Of a DNA stretch of 64,000 bases, positions 25,895 through 34,955 are shown one piece after another. Both the position numbers and the translations under genes were made by a program. Within the stretch, counting starts at the first letter, position 1; every line of letters begins with the position of its first letter. This DNA is from an uncultured archaeon (lineage in GTDB: Archaea; Thermoproteota; Nitrososphaeria; JACIWG01), in the NCBI GenBank assembly GCA_938034445.1, contig CALHLD010000034.1, positions 1-64,000 on the forward strand. Reading direction: 5' to 3'. The notes below the pieces were generated by a model. It was not told the DNA's origin, did no database searches, and saw only the letters and a list, made by a program, of their open reading frames with translations.

Positions 25895-26644
25895 ATGGTT
25901 AGGGTAAGTTTAAGGAATGTTTCAAAAAGGTTTGGTAATGTCGTCGCTGTTGATAGACTAAGCTTAGACATTGAAGATAACGAACTTTTTGTTATAGTTG
26001 GACCAAACGGATGTGGCAAGACAACAGTTTTAAAGCTTATCGCAGGATTAATTAGACCAGATGAAGGAAAGATATACATTGATGAAAAGGATGTTACAAA
26101 CCTTCCTCCTTCAAAAAGAAATGTTAGAATGGTCTTCCAAAACTATGCACTCTACCCTCATATGAAAGTTTACGAGCAAGAAGGATATTCCAATTTAACA
26201 TTTGCACTAAAAATCAGGAAATATTTAAAGGATAATATTGTTAGCAGGATTGAAATGGTTTCCAGAAAATTAGGTATAACCGAAGACCTTTATGAAAGGT
26301 ATCCTGGAGAACTCTCTTCAGGACAACAGCAGAAGGTTGCTGTTGGAAGAGCTATAGCGCTACCGCCACAAATTTTCCTTTTAGATGAACCTTTAGCACA
26401 TTTAGACCCTCCAACAAGACTTAAAGTTAGAGAAGAAATTAAAACTTTGCACAGGGATTTAAAGGCTACCACAATTTATGTTACAAACGAATTACCTGAA
26501 GCTTTCGCTATGGCAGATAGGATGGCGATCATGCGCGAAGGTAGGATAGAACAAGTAGGTAGAGCGCAAGAAATTTATGAAAATCCTGCAAGCAAATTTG
26601 TTTCAGATTTTATAAAAACATATGATCTACTTTACAGGCTATAA
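25895..26644 (+). CDS. Orphan ABC ATPase, MalK-like but without TOBE domain and with altered catalytic loops
   Basis: A 249-residue nucleotide-binding protein. Walker A is GPNGCGKTT, the Q-loop is MVFQNYALYP, and Walker B is IFLLDEPLAHLD. The signature is LSSGQ rather than LSGGQ. The H-loop, normally YVTHD, reads YVTNE, so the His that positions the gamma-phosphate is replaced by Asn. The C-terminal regulatory/TOBE region of MalK (about 110 residues) is absent. It has its own promoter region and no permease beside it. It could serve the ATPase-less importer at 9167-12360, or it may be regulatory or weakly active. ATG 25895 fits a leaderless start. Confidence 0.85.
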   Translation: MVRVSLRNVSKRFGNVVAVDRLSLDIEDNELFVIVGPNGCGKTTVLKLIAGLIRPDEGKIYIDEKDVTNLPPSKRNVRMVFQNYALYPHMKVYEQEGYSNLTFALKIRKYLKDNIVSRIEMVSRKLGITEDLYERYPGELSSGQQQKVAVGRAIALPPQIFLLDEPLAHLDPPTRLKVREEIKTLHRDLKATTIYVTNELPEAFAMADRMAIMREGRIEQVGRAQEIYENPASKFVSDFIKTYDLLYRL

Positions 26645-26737
26645 AATTTATCACATTTGTGTTAAAGTGTTGTATGATCTAGAGAATATTTTCAAATTTA
26701 ATGGTAAATGTTTAAAGGGTCTTCTTCTTAAGCCAAG

Positions 26738-27598
26738 ATGATGATAGGAGACGTAATAATTTCTGTTGAAAACCTCTCATACTCATACATGTCTGGAAAC
26801 TCTTTTGCACTAAATAATGTAAATTTGAGGATTAGAAGGGGCGAGTTTGTTGTAATCATGGGTCCTAGTGGGTGTGGTAAGAGTACACTACTTTACACAT
26901 TTAATGGAATCATTCCACATCTTTTCAGAGGTAAAATGGATGGGCGTGTTATTGTTGACGGGATTGATACAAGAGAAAGTAGTATTTCTAAGCTTAGCCA
27001 AATTGTTGGCATGGTCTTCCAGAATCCTGAAACACAGATTGTTTCCTCAACGGTTATCGAAGAAGTTGCTTTTGGTCCAGAAAACCTTAACCTATCCACT
27101 GAAGAAATACAGAAGAGAGTTGAGGAAGCATTAACTATTGCACGATTGACGGAAAAAAGAGATTTTGCGACAACAAGTCTTTCTGGTGGCGAAAAGCAGG
27201 CTTTAGCAATAGCGTCAGTTATTGCCTTAAGGCCTAAGGTTTTAGCACTAGACGAGCCAACAAGTATGCTTGATCCAGCCGGTGCTGCTCTAGTATCAAA
27301 TATAATAAGTGATTTGAATAAAAAGTTCGGTATCACTGTTATTGCTGTAGACCATAGAGTTGAATGGGCCGTTAATGTTGCAGACAGGCTTATTGTAATG
27401 GATAGAGGTCAAATTGTAATTGACGATAAACCATCAAATGTCTTCAAATTATATGGATTAGTGAAGAGTATAGGTTTTAGGCCGCCGCAGGTTACAGAGC
27501 TAGTATATAGATTAAGGGATAATGGTCTTCCAATAGAAGAGTTTCCAATAAATGTTGAGGAAGCTGAAAGGTTGGTGAGGTGGTTAGTTGATGACTGA
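26738..27598 (+). CDS. ecfA1: ECF transporter ATPase EcfA (first subunit)
   Basis: A 286-residue ATPase of an energy-coupling-factor importer. It shows GPSGCGKST (Walker A), VGMVFQNPETQIVSSTVIEEVAFGPENL (the EcfA-type Q-helix), LSGGEKQALAIA (signature), VLALDEPTSMLDP and the H-loop VDHR. The C-terminal region that binds EcfT follows. The next gene overlaps by a few bases, so the two ATPases are co-translated. The gene starts the operon EcfA-EcfA-membrane protein-S-EcfT; a TTTAAAGG box about 25 bases before ATG 26738 suggests leaderless transcription. Confidence 0.93.
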   Translation: MMIGDVIISVENLSYSYMSGNSFALNNVNLRIRRGEFVVIMGPSGCGKSTLLYTFNGIIPHLFRGKMDGRVIVDGIDTRESSISKLSQIVGMVFQNPETQIVSSTVIEEVAFGPENLNLSTEEIQKRVEEALTIARLTEKRDFATTSLSGGEKQALAIASVIALRPKVLALDEPTSMLDPAGAALVSNIISDLNKKFGITVIAVDHRVEWAVNVADRLIVMDRGQIVIDDKPSNVFKLYGLVKSIGFRPPQVTELVYRLRDNGLPIEEFPINVEEAERLVRWLVDD

Positions 27599-28430
27599 AG
27601 CGATAAGGGCTGAGGGAATAGAGTATGTGTATCCAAACGGTTTCCAAGCATTGAAGGGTGTAAACGTTTCTATAAATGAAGGAGAATTTGTTGCAGTCAT
27701 GGGCCAGAATGGTAGTGGCAAAACGACTTTAGTGAAGCATTTTAATGGCCTGCTTAGGCCAACTAAAGGGAAAGTTTACGTGTTCGGAGAAGATTCGTCA
27801 AAACACACTACCGCTGAATTGTGTAAAATTGTAGGTTATGTCTTCCAAAACCCTGATCATCAAATATTTAGCAGCACACTTTTAGATGAAATAGGTTTCG
27901 GTTTAAGAAACCTCGGATATCCTGAAGGTGAAGTCATAGAAAGGGTTAAGGTTGTTCTGGAGAAGGTTGATCTAAAAAAAAGTTTAACGGATAACCCTCA
28001 TTTTATGAGTATGGGTGAAAGGCATAGAGTTGCTATAGCATCAATACTTGTCTTGGAGCCAAAGGTGCTCATATTAGATGAGCCGACTACAGGCTTGGAC
28101 TATAAAAGGTCTTTGGAGCTTATGGAGCTTGTTAAAAAAATAAACAGAGAAGGTAAAACAATAATTTTAGTAACACATGACGTTAATCTTGCTGCACAAT
28201 ATTCTGAAAGAGTTATAATATTGAAGGATGGTAAAATAATTGCAGACGGAAGCTCGAAAAAGATTTTATCAGATGCGTCTTTGTTGTCTAAAAGCAACCT
28301 TATTCCTCCACAAATAAATCTTCTTGCAAAAAAACTTAAAGACTTAAATGTTCCAGAAGATATAATAAAAGTTGAAGAAATGGTTGATTTTTTACAAAAA
28401 TATGTTAATTTAACAAAACTAAGTAAATAA
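27591..28430 (+). CDS. ecfA2: ECF transporter ATPase EcfA (second subunit)
   Basis: A 279-residue partner ATPase. Walker A is GQNGSGKTT, the Q-helix region is VGYVFQNPDHQIFSSTLLDEIGFGLRNLG, Walker B is VLILDEPTTGLDY, and the H-loop is VTHDV. The signature reads MSMGERHRVAIA instead of LSGGQ, so the two composite ATP sites should be unequal. The ATG overlaps the end of the first ATPase gene. The two proteins should form the heterodimer that drives the EcfT and S subunits encoded downstream. Confidence 0.92.
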   Translation: MTEAIRAEGIEYVYPNGFQALKGVNVSINEGEFVAVMGQNGSGKTTLVKHFNGLLRPTKGKVYVFGEDSSKHTTAELCKIVGYVFQNPDHQIFSSTLLDEIGFGLRNLGYPEGEVIERVKVVLEKVDLKKSLTDNPHFMSMGERHRVAIASILVLEPKVLILDEPTTGLDYKRSLELMELVKKINREGKTIILVTHDVNLAAQYSERVIILKDGKIIADGSSKKILSDASLLSKSNLIPPQINLLAKKLKDLNVPEDIIKVEEMVDFLQKYVNLTKLSK

Positions 28431-28432
28431 AG

Positions 28433-28444
28433 TTTATATATATA
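28433..28444 (+). promoter_or_regulatory. Internal TATA box within the ECF operon
   Basis: TTTATATATATA lies directly after the second ATPase stop and 25 bases (centre) before GTG 28461. It should allow separate leaderless transcription of the membrane components. Confidence 0.6.
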
Positions 28445-28460
28445 GAGTAAAAGATATACT

Positions 28461-28760
28461 GTGATATGCATGATAGTTGTACCAGACTATGCCTACGCTT
28501 TCATAATACTTGGTTTAATCCTATTCATACTTGGCGTACTTTTACGGTTTTCGAAGAAGGCTCACTCTGGCGCTCTAATGCTTGTAGGTATACTACTGCT
28601 GGTGGTGGAGTTAATGGATATTGCTGTCCAGAGTGCAGGCGGTGCATCAGCTTTAGCTGGCCCTCAAGGCAATTTCCTTTTAAACATTGTAGCCTTGATA
28701 ATAATCGTGGTTGGTATTTTGATAGGATATTTTGCAATTAAAAGAGGTGCTAGAAAATGA
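28461..28760 (+). CDS. Small three-span membrane protein of the ECF operon
   Basis: A 99-residue hydrophobic protein with three predicted membrane helices (about 10-29, 38-56 and 72-93) and a basic C-terminal tail (KRGARK). I recognise no family. The stop overlaps the start of the S-component gene (ATGA), so the two are translated together. In other transporters such small proteins act as accessory S-component subunits, as in the CbiN/NikN cases; a similar role is inferred only from position. GTG 28461 fits the TATA spacing; ATG 28470 is an alternative. Confidence 0.75.
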   Translation: MICMIVVPDYAYAFIILGLILFILGVLLRFSKKAHSGALMLVGILLLVVELMDIAVQSAGGASALAGPQGNFLLNIVALIIIVVGILIGYFAIKRGARK

Positions 28761-29596
28761 AGGGAACAAGTGTTCTTTGGAAAATTTTGGCTGTTGTTTT
28801 CATAATATTAGCTGCAGCGCTGGGAATATATGGTGCAATCACATTTGCTTCGGCAGGAGGTTTCGGCGCCAAAAACTGGGTTTTCGGAGTAGCATTTCTT
28901 TCCATTGGAATAGGCACTTGGCATATTATTGCAGCACCATTCTGGATTGTTGGTACCATACTGTTTTTTATGGAAATGTTCGGTTACACTATCAAAGGCT
29001 TCAAGGTAGTAAGATATAGGTTAAGGTGGGATAGTGTTGACATAGCTACAGCCGCATTATCTGCAGCAGTATATGGTGGTGGTCTAGCAGCTACTGGTGG
29101 TCTTACAATAATACCTGGCTTCACATGGATTAGGCCAGCGAACGCCCTTGCACCATTGTTCGGCCTATTATTTGGTGTACCAGGTGCTTTAGGTACTGCT
29201 GTAGGTAACCTTCTCGCAGACAGTTTGGCAGGCTATCTCGGCTGGGGTAGCTTAGGTGGAGGTTTTATTGGAAACTTCCTCCTAGCATATATACCATACA
29301 AGTTTGTAAGAGACCATTCGCTTAGGGATGCAAGAAGTATTGCAGAATACTATCTTTTTGGAGTTATACTTGGTAGTGTATGGTGCAGCTTCTACATTTC
29401 ATGGTTCCTATCATACTTTAACACCTTAACTGGTGTAATAGGTCTTCCTCCACTCTTCGTTTGGGGCATATTCTCCCCGTTTGTAATAATCAATAACGCT
29501 ATTGCCGAAATATTTACTCCACTCCTAGTATTTCCTCTGTTTCCCTTGGTTAAAAACTGGGGTCTACACTGGTCTGACAGAGTGCAGTGGCTTTAA
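28757..29596 (+). CDS. ECF transporter substrate-binding (S) membrane component, ligand unknown
   Basis: A 279-residue membrane protein. The first 90 residues hold two or three extra membrane helices. From about residue 95 it looks like an S component: ATAALSAAVYGGGLAATGG, then RPANALAPLFGLLFGVPGALGTAVGNLLAD, the small-residue-rich pattern seen in QueT/ThiW-like S subunits. A long helical C-terminal part follows. Its place between EcfA and EcfT genes supports the role. The ligand (vitamin, metal or nucleobase) cannot be read. No riboswitch is seen upstream and no biosynthesis gene is adjacent. Confidence 0.75.
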   Translation: MKGTSVLWKILAVVFIILAAALGIYGAITFASAGGFGAKNWVFGVAFLSIGIGTWHIIAAPFWIVGTILFFMEMFGYTIKGFKVVRYRLRWDSVDIATAALSAAVYGGGLAATGGLTIIPGFTWIRPANALAPLFGLLFGVPGALGTAVGNLLADSLAGYLGWGSLGGGFIGNFLLAYIPYKFVRDHSLRDARSIAEYYLFGVILGSVWCSFYISWFLSYFNTLTGVIGLPPLFVWGIFSPFVIINNAIAEIFTPLLVFPLFPLVKNWGLHWSDRVQWL

Positions 29597-29623
29597 TCTC
29601 CCCTCAAATTTTTTTGATCCAAA

Positions 29624-30418
29624 TTGAGTTGGGTATACGGTCTCTATAAGCCTGGAAAAAGTATAATGCATAGGATTGATGCTAGAGTAAAGCTTGCCTA
29701 CTTAGGCTTCTATTTTGCTATAATAGGTTTTTTCACAAATCCACTAATCACTGGCATGATCTACTTAAGCATATTTCCTGCTGCCATTATCGCAAGAGTT
29801 TCTGTAAAAAGGCTTCTTCTAACCTTTTACACCTTCGGTGTAGTGTTGATTGTATCATTGCTTATGTGGCCTTCCTATTATAGAGATGTTGGAGTTGTTA
29901 TATTCGATTTGCCCATATTTGGTGAAGTAACGGACTATGGCTTTATGATAGCGGTAAACAACGTGTTCAAAATAGTTACACCTATCACAGCATTCTTAGT
30001 TTATATTTCTGTTACAAAACCGTATGATATTGTGCAAAGTTTCATTAAACTTAGATTGCCCTATAAGGTTGCCTCTATTGTTTCGATCGCATTAAGATTT
30101 CTCCCCGTCACCTTTACTGAAACAAGGACTATAATTGAAGCTCAAGCTGCAAGGGGTCTTGACTTAAGTAAAGGTAATATTCTTGTAAGATTAAAAAAGT
30201 ATACTGCAATATTTATTCCATTGATTGTGAGAATGTTGAAGATGAATGTTGAGCTGGCTATGAGTTTGGAGGCAAGATGTTTTGGTGCATATAATAAGAG
30301 GACTTTTATAAATGAAATGAGGATGCGGAAAGAAGATTGGGTCTTCCTTGCCACAATTATATCAGCTTTTATAATATTGATCTTCTTAAGGTACTTTTAC
30401 AATTTCGGTGTATTATAG
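29624..30418 (+). CDS. ecfT: ECF transporter transmembrane scaffold EcfT
   Basis: A 264-residue integral membrane protein (CbiQ/EcfT family) with about five or six spans. It begins with HRIDARVKLAYLGFYF, the family's first helix. The two cytoplasmic coupling motifs are AQAARGLDL and SLEARCFGAY (the Ala-Arg-Gly boxes, the second with C in place of G), which dock onto the ATPases. The start is a TTG at 29624, 27 bases after the S-component stop. It completes the transporter. Confidence 0.92.
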   Translation: MSWVYGLYKPGKSIMHRIDARVKLAYLGFYFAIIGFFTNPLITGMIYLSIFPAAIIARVSVKRLLLTFYTFGVVLIVSLLMWPSYYRDVGVVIFDLPIFGEVTDYGFMIAVNNVFKIVTPITAFLVYISVTKPYDIVQSFIKLRLPYKVASIVSIALRFLPVTFTETRTIIEAQAARGLDLSKGNILVRLKKYTAIFIPLIVRMLKMNVELAMSLEARCFGAYNKRTFINEMRMRKEDWVFLATIISAFIILIFLRYFYNFGVL

Positions 30419-30421
30419 AAT

Positions 30422-31216
30422 CTATTGCATTTGATTAAGTTTTACTATACTAGAAAATGTTGTAAGATATGTTCCATCTTCTAAAAATAGTTTTGTCTTC
30501 TCATCTATCATGTACCTTAAAATTATTGAATTTTCAACAGCCTTATTTACAGAAATTCCTCCTACTATTCTGTTAAATGGTGGTGTGATAACGAATTTTA
30601 TATTCTCTTTAGATACGTTTCCTTTAAATTTATTTTTTAGGAAAATTTTGGAAAACTTTTCTCTATCAATTTCTCCAACAATCCATACTGGTTCTGTGAG
30701 CTTTAGTCCTGTTGTATCCTTTAATTCAATCAAGTAGTGTCCGTGTCCTGTAATCATATATTTTGAATGGATACTTTCCGGTTGTGGGAATGCGTGTCCA
30801 TGAAAGAGTGAAATATCTCCATATTTGCATTTAATAATTGCTCCTCTACTTCCAGTTAAAGTGACATTTGATGGTAGAAGTTTCTTTAACCCTCCATCAT
30901 GATTTCCTAATGTAACATTTACTTCACTAAACCATTTTTTTAATTTTTCAAAAAATACTGTTATCTGATATAAGTCGAAGTTGGATGCTGTTGCAATCTT
31001 ATGTTTAACGTCACCGAGTATATATAGTGTTTTCGTATTCGTTTTTTTCCCCAAATTTATGATCTCTTGTGCTAAGATTGACGCCCTTTCTGGCACATTC
31101 GCACCCTTTTTAATAAGTTCAACTTCATAGCCTAAATGTATGTCTGAAATCACAAGAATTTTTCTTTTACAATTCAATAAGACAGCATGTTCTTTAAACA
31201 ATATTTTAACATCCAA
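30422..31216 (-). CDS. Archaeal metallophosphoesterase (Lhr-associated type)
   Basis: A 264-residue calcineurin-like phosphoesterase. Metal ligands appear in order: SDIHLG (about 24-29), GDVKH, GNHDG, HGHAFP and GHGH. Archaeal proteins of this type are often encoded near large Lhr-type helicases, and here the helicase lies two genes upstream on the same strand. This supports a nucleic-acid phosphodiesterase or repair role rather than a metabolic phosphatase. It is convergent with ecfT, with three bases between stops. Confidence 0.85.
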   Translation of the reverse strand: MDVKILFKEHAVLLNCKRKILVISDIHLGYEVELIKKGANVPERASILAQEIINLGKKTNTKTLYILGDVKHKIATASNFDLYQITVFFEKLKKWFSEVNVTLGNHDGGLKKLLPSNVTLTGSRGAIIKCKYGDISLFHGHAFPQPESIHSKYMITGHGHYLIELKDTTGLKLTEPVWIVGEIDREKFSKIFLKNKFKGNVSKENIKFVITPPFNRIVGGISVNKAVENSIILRYMIDEKTKLFLEDGTYLTTFSSIVKLNQMQ

Positions 31217-31288
31217 TAGTCATCAAACATATTTTTAAAGATACAATAAGAATTTAAACCTTTAAAATTTTAAATTATCTACAAAACC

Positions 31289-31984
31289 TTATTCTTGTTT
31301 CGAAATTAATGGAAATATTTCTGAAACAATATACATTGATAGTTCTGGGATATCAATTTTAGTGAAAGAGACTACAATACCGTTCCTCGTGAACCCGACT
31401 ACGTATCCGAATTTCTTAGACCTTGTTACAAGATACCAGAGCTTACCATGAGTGAGATATTCTCTGTAAAGTGAAGTGTTTGCGAGGCTTGAGCCATATA
31501 GTGAAAGTTTGTTGATGTTGGGAATGTCTACGTCGTCAAAGAATAAGACTTTAGCATCCTCCATATGCTCTTCATGATACCTTCTAATAGTTTCTGGGTC
31601 GATTCTTGCCTCCAGAATCTTTCCTGGAACCAAAAAGATTATTTTGCTAAGCTGATTTGCAATATTATTTGCTCTCTCCTTTTTTTCATAAACTAAAAGA
31701 AAAAGTCTACTATTTTCATGAGAATGAAATTCAAAAATTGTTTCATATGTTCTCGGAATCAATTTCATTTCACCTCTACTTGGTACATGAAATGGTATAT
31801 CATAGCAATATGTGCCCCTTAACATTTTTCCAGTGATTTCAAGGTCCTTTATCTCGTTCGCTAACTCTATTTTCTGTTGGCCTTCAGTGTACTCGTTAAC
31901 AACTTTAAACCCCTTAAGTTTTAAAGCCAACTCTTCAAATGTAATAAACTCTTGCGAAACAAATATTTTGCAGGCTAGAACCAT
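31289..31984 (-). CDS. Uncharacterised protein between Lhr helicase and metallophosphoesterase
   Basis: A 231-residue soluble protein that I do not recognise. It has no membrane segment or signal peptide, and no P-loop. Visible features are mixed alpha/beta content, a HVPSRGEMKLIPRTYETIFEFHSHEN stretch with clustered histidines and acids, and ARIDPETIRRYHEEHMEDAKVLFFDDVD. Its position between the helicase and phosphoesterase genes, all on the minus strand with gaps under 75 bases, suggests a partner in the same process. That is inference from context only. Confidence 0.7.
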   Translation of the reverse strand: MVLACKIFVSQEFITFEELALKLKGFKVVNEYTEGQQKIELANEIKDLEITGKMLRGTYCYDIPFHVPSRGEMKLIPRTYETIFEFHSHENSRLFLLVYEKKERANNIANQLSKIIFLVPGKILEARIDPETIRRYHEEHMEDAKVLFFDDVDIPNINKLSLYGSSLANTSLYREYLTHGKLWYLVTRSKKFGYVVGFTRNGIVVSFTKIDIPELSMYIVSEIFPLISKQE

Positions 31985-32021
31985 AAAATATACTTACATT
32001 ATGATAGTATAAAATCTTTTT

Positions 32022-34871
32022 TCAAATAAACCTTTTCTTAAGATTTCTTTTACTCACTTCTATAATTCTGTTTACAAGTTCATCCGACAAAATCTTATGC
32101 TTTTCCAATATTTCTTCTACATCCTTCAACGTTAAGGTAGGCTCTGCTAGCACAAACGATGCTATACCACCATATTTCTCAATAACTTGAGCTGTTTTCG
32201 TAATCCTTCTGTAGATTCTTTTTAATTGTTTAGGCGGCTTTGCCGCCCCCAACCTCATCCTATGTGCCAATCTTTTAATTTTCTCCTCATCTTCTTGAGA
32301 CAATCCAATCTTTTTTGACTCACACTTTGGACAACTTATTCCATAGAGCAAGTTTTTTACTCTAAAATTTTCTACGTAATTCCAGCATTCTGTGCACACC
32401 ACTGTAAAGGCTTCCTCTAAAAGTCTTGCTCTCACAACCTGCACTATAATATGTTTCAGCCTTTCTGGGGGCACAATCTCCGTTCTCCTACTTAACTCTT
32501 CAATACCAACCCTTGCTATTGGTGAAAGCTCCTCTTCCAAAACAGTTTCTAACTTAATTTCTTTAGACCTTATCATTTCAAGCACCTTTATAGAATTTTC
32601 TATATCTGTTTCACTTCTTAAGGTACTTCTTAAAGCCTCTTCTATTACAGCCGTATCCTTTAATGCCTCCATTAACTTCTGTATTGAAATATCAGAAAGT
32701 GTTGCCTCCTTTGATATTGCACCAAACTTTTTTGCAACATTAACAAAATGTCTCTTAAATATTCCTGAGCCAAGCAATTCTTTCCTAACAATCTCTTCCA
32801 GTTGCTGAGGTTCAATGCCATTTAATGCGTCTACCACATCTTGTTGTGTAAGCCATGGTGCCCTCAAAATAATCCGATATGGGTCAAATTGGACTCCAAC
32901 AGGGTACCCAAACCTATTAGATAGTATGTAAGATAGTGCTCTTCCCAAAGTTCTGTTTACTAGATGCCCCCAGCAACATTGTACTATAATAAATTCTTTC
33001 CACTTTTCTATCGTAACAGTTTTATCTGTGGGTACTGGAAAACCTTTTTCTATATGCTCAAATATCTCTTTTAAACCGTATTCACATTCATTGGGGGGAA
33101 TTGAATATTCTTGACATATTAGGCTTACTATTTTTTCTTTACCAATACTTTTATGATAATATTCCTCTACTCTTCTTCTTAATATTCCGACTTCCTTCGC
33201 GATCTCATATGGTACAGGAATTTCTTCACCGACCCAAAATGGAATCGCGCCCGACGGATCATCTTCCGGTCTAACATGAACTTTTCCATCAGAAATATTC
33301 TCAACCCTCCAGATGGCTCCTCTTAAAATAAATTTTAGGCCAACTTCACCATATTCGGTTACAAAACTTTCATCTAAAGTTCCAACTGGCTCACCATTTT
33401 CGTCTATAACAAGATAATGCTTTTCTTCAGGTATCATTGAAAGTGTGTTGAAATAGTATTGGTAAAGTGGTCCAATCCTTAAAGGTTTTCTAAAGTTGTT
33501 GTCTAAAACCCTTGCAAGAGGCGGTCTCCTTTCACATAAGTACCTTAAAACCATCATAAATTCTTCTTTAGTAAGATTTCTATAAATAAAAGACCTTCTA
33601 ACTAGCTCGAAGACGTCTTCTAAACTTAGTTTATGTCCATCTAAAAGTATTCCAGCTAACTGGTGTGCTAAAACATCCAGAGGCTTGTCTATGACATGCG
33701 TTTTCTCTAGAACCCCCTCTACAGCCCTTCTAGCTATTATAACAGATTCCCAAAAGTCGTCAGAATCTTGAGTTACTATGATACCCTTTGCCACCATACC
33801 AATCTTGTGACCACTTCTTCCAACTCTCTGAACAAGTCTGGTAACCTGTCTTGGTGAATTATATTGTATAACTAGATCAAGCCTACCTATGTCAATGCCC
33901 ATCTCAAGAGAGCTAGTGCAAATTATACTCTTTAATAGGCCCTCTTTCAATTCCCTTTCTGCCTTAACTCTTGAAGATTTAGATAGTGAGCCATGATGAA
34001 CAGATATTGGAAATTCGCTTTCCCAGACCTTAAATCTACTACCAAGAATCTCGTTTTCTATTCGTGTATTTGTGAATACAAGTGTAGAGTTATGTTCTTC
34101 AATCAACTTCCTTATTAACCTAAGACGGGCTACAACCTCTGGGAACATGAAAAGCTTTGATGCGAGAAGGTAGTCTTGGGGTTGAGGCCGTGGATAAACT
34201 ATTTCAACCTTAAGCTGTCTATCAATTCTAACATCTATAATCTTGCAGCCTCTATCTGTTCCAACAAGAAATTTTGCAACATTTTCAGGCGAACCTACTG
34301 TAGCGGATAATCCAATTATTTGAAAATCTTCACCAACGTTTTCTCTTAAACGTTCTAGACCAAGAGAAAGCTGTGCCCCCCTTTTGTCTTCAGCAAGTTC
34401 ATGAACTTCGTCAACGATAACCCATTTTACAGCTTTCAAATGTTTCCTAATTCTCTTTGCTGGAAGTATTGCCTGAAATGTTTCGGGTGTAGTTATTAAT
34501 ATGTCTGGTGGTGCAATAGACTGTTTACTTCTTTCTAAAGTGGTTGTATCGCCATGTCTTACAGCCAACTTTAAATCAAACCTTTTACACCACCACTCGA
34601 GACGGTCAAGTAAGTCCCTGTTTAACGCCCTTAATGGCGTTATATAGAGTAGTTTGATGCCTGGAAACCTTTCCTGGGAAATGATCTTGCTTAAAATTGG
34701 TAGAAAGGCTGCTTCAGTTTTACCTGTCCCTGTTGGTGCGACAAGCAAAACATTTTCTCCGCCTAATATTTGTGGAATCGCCCTAGTCTGAGGTTCAGTT
34801 GGTTCTCTAAACCCGAATTCTTCTATAGCCTTTTGTACTGTTGACGGAAATAGCTTAAACACATTTTCCAT
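32022..34871 (-). CDS. lhr: Lhr-type DEAD/DEVH-box helicase
   Basis: A 949-residue superfamily 2 helicase with the Lhr-core layout. Two RecA domains are followed by a winged helix, a beta-sheet bundle and an Lhr C-terminal domain. Motif I is APTGTGKTEAAF (about 43-54), motif II VDEVHEL, motif III LSATVG and motif VI QRVGRSGH. Near the C-terminus are two Cys pairs, C-x2-C (VVCTECW) and C-x2-C (SCPKCES), that should bind zinc. Lhr proteins unwind RNA:DNA hybrids and branched DNA in repair. It leads a same-strand group with the 231-residue protein and the phosphoesterase. Confidence 0.94.
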   Translation of the reverse strand: MENVFKLFPSTVQKAIEEFGFREPTEPQTRAIPQILGGENVLLVAPTGTGKTEAAFLPILSKIISQERFPGIKLLYITPLRALNRDLLDRLEWWCKRFDLKLAVRHGDTTTLERSKQSIAPPDILITTPETFQAILPAKRIRKHLKAVKWVIVDEVHELAEDKRGAQLSLGLERLRENVGEDFQIIGLSATVGSPENVAKFLVGTDRGCKIIDVRIDRQLKVEIVYPRPQPQDYLLASKLFMFPEVVARLRLIRKLIEEHNSTLVFTNTRIENEILGSRFKVWESEFPISVHHGSLSKSSRVKAERELKEGLLKSIICTSSLEMGIDIGRLDLVIQYNSPRQVTRLVQRVGRSGHKIGMVAKGIIVTQDSDDFWESVIIARRAVEGVLEKTHVIDKPLDVLAHQLAGILLDGHKLSLEDVFELVRRSFIYRNLTKEEFMMVLRYLCERRPPLARVLDNNFRKPLRIGPLYQYYFNTLSMIPEEKHYLVIDENGEPVGTLDESFVTEYGEVGLKFILRGAIWRVENISDGKVHVRPEDDPSGAIPFWVGEEIPVPYEIAKEVGILRRRVEEYYHKSIGKEKIVSLICQEYSIPPNECEYGLKEIFEHIEKGFPVPTDKTVTIEKWKEFIIVQCCWGHLVNRTLGRALSYILSNRFGYPVGVQFDPYRIILRAPWLTQQDVVDALNGIEPQQLEEIVRKELLGSGIFKRHFVNVAKKFGAISKEATLSDISIQKLMEALKDTAVIEEALRSTLRSETDIENSIKVLEMIRSKEIKLETVLEEELSPIARVGIEELSRRTEIVPPERLKHIIVQVVRARLLEEAFTVVCTECWNYVENFRVKNLLYGISCPKCESKKIGLSQEDEEKIKRLAHRMRLGAAKPPKQLKRIYRRITKTAQVIEKYGGIASFVLAEPTLTLKDVEEILEKHKILSDELVNRIIEVSKRNLKKRFI

Positions 34872-34955
34872 AATTTACCAGCATCAAACCGTTCTGTAAT
34901 CTCTAACTATATAAATAGTAAAGAATTGATTCACATTTCTAACTGATTTAATTTT

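Noticed and set aside
28466-28741. A 91-codon open frame overlapping the 99-residue membrane protein
   Set aside because: It is a shadow of the membrane-protein frame with Cys/Trp/Arg-rich, unlikely protein composition; the real frame is hydrophobic and linked by ATGA to the S component.
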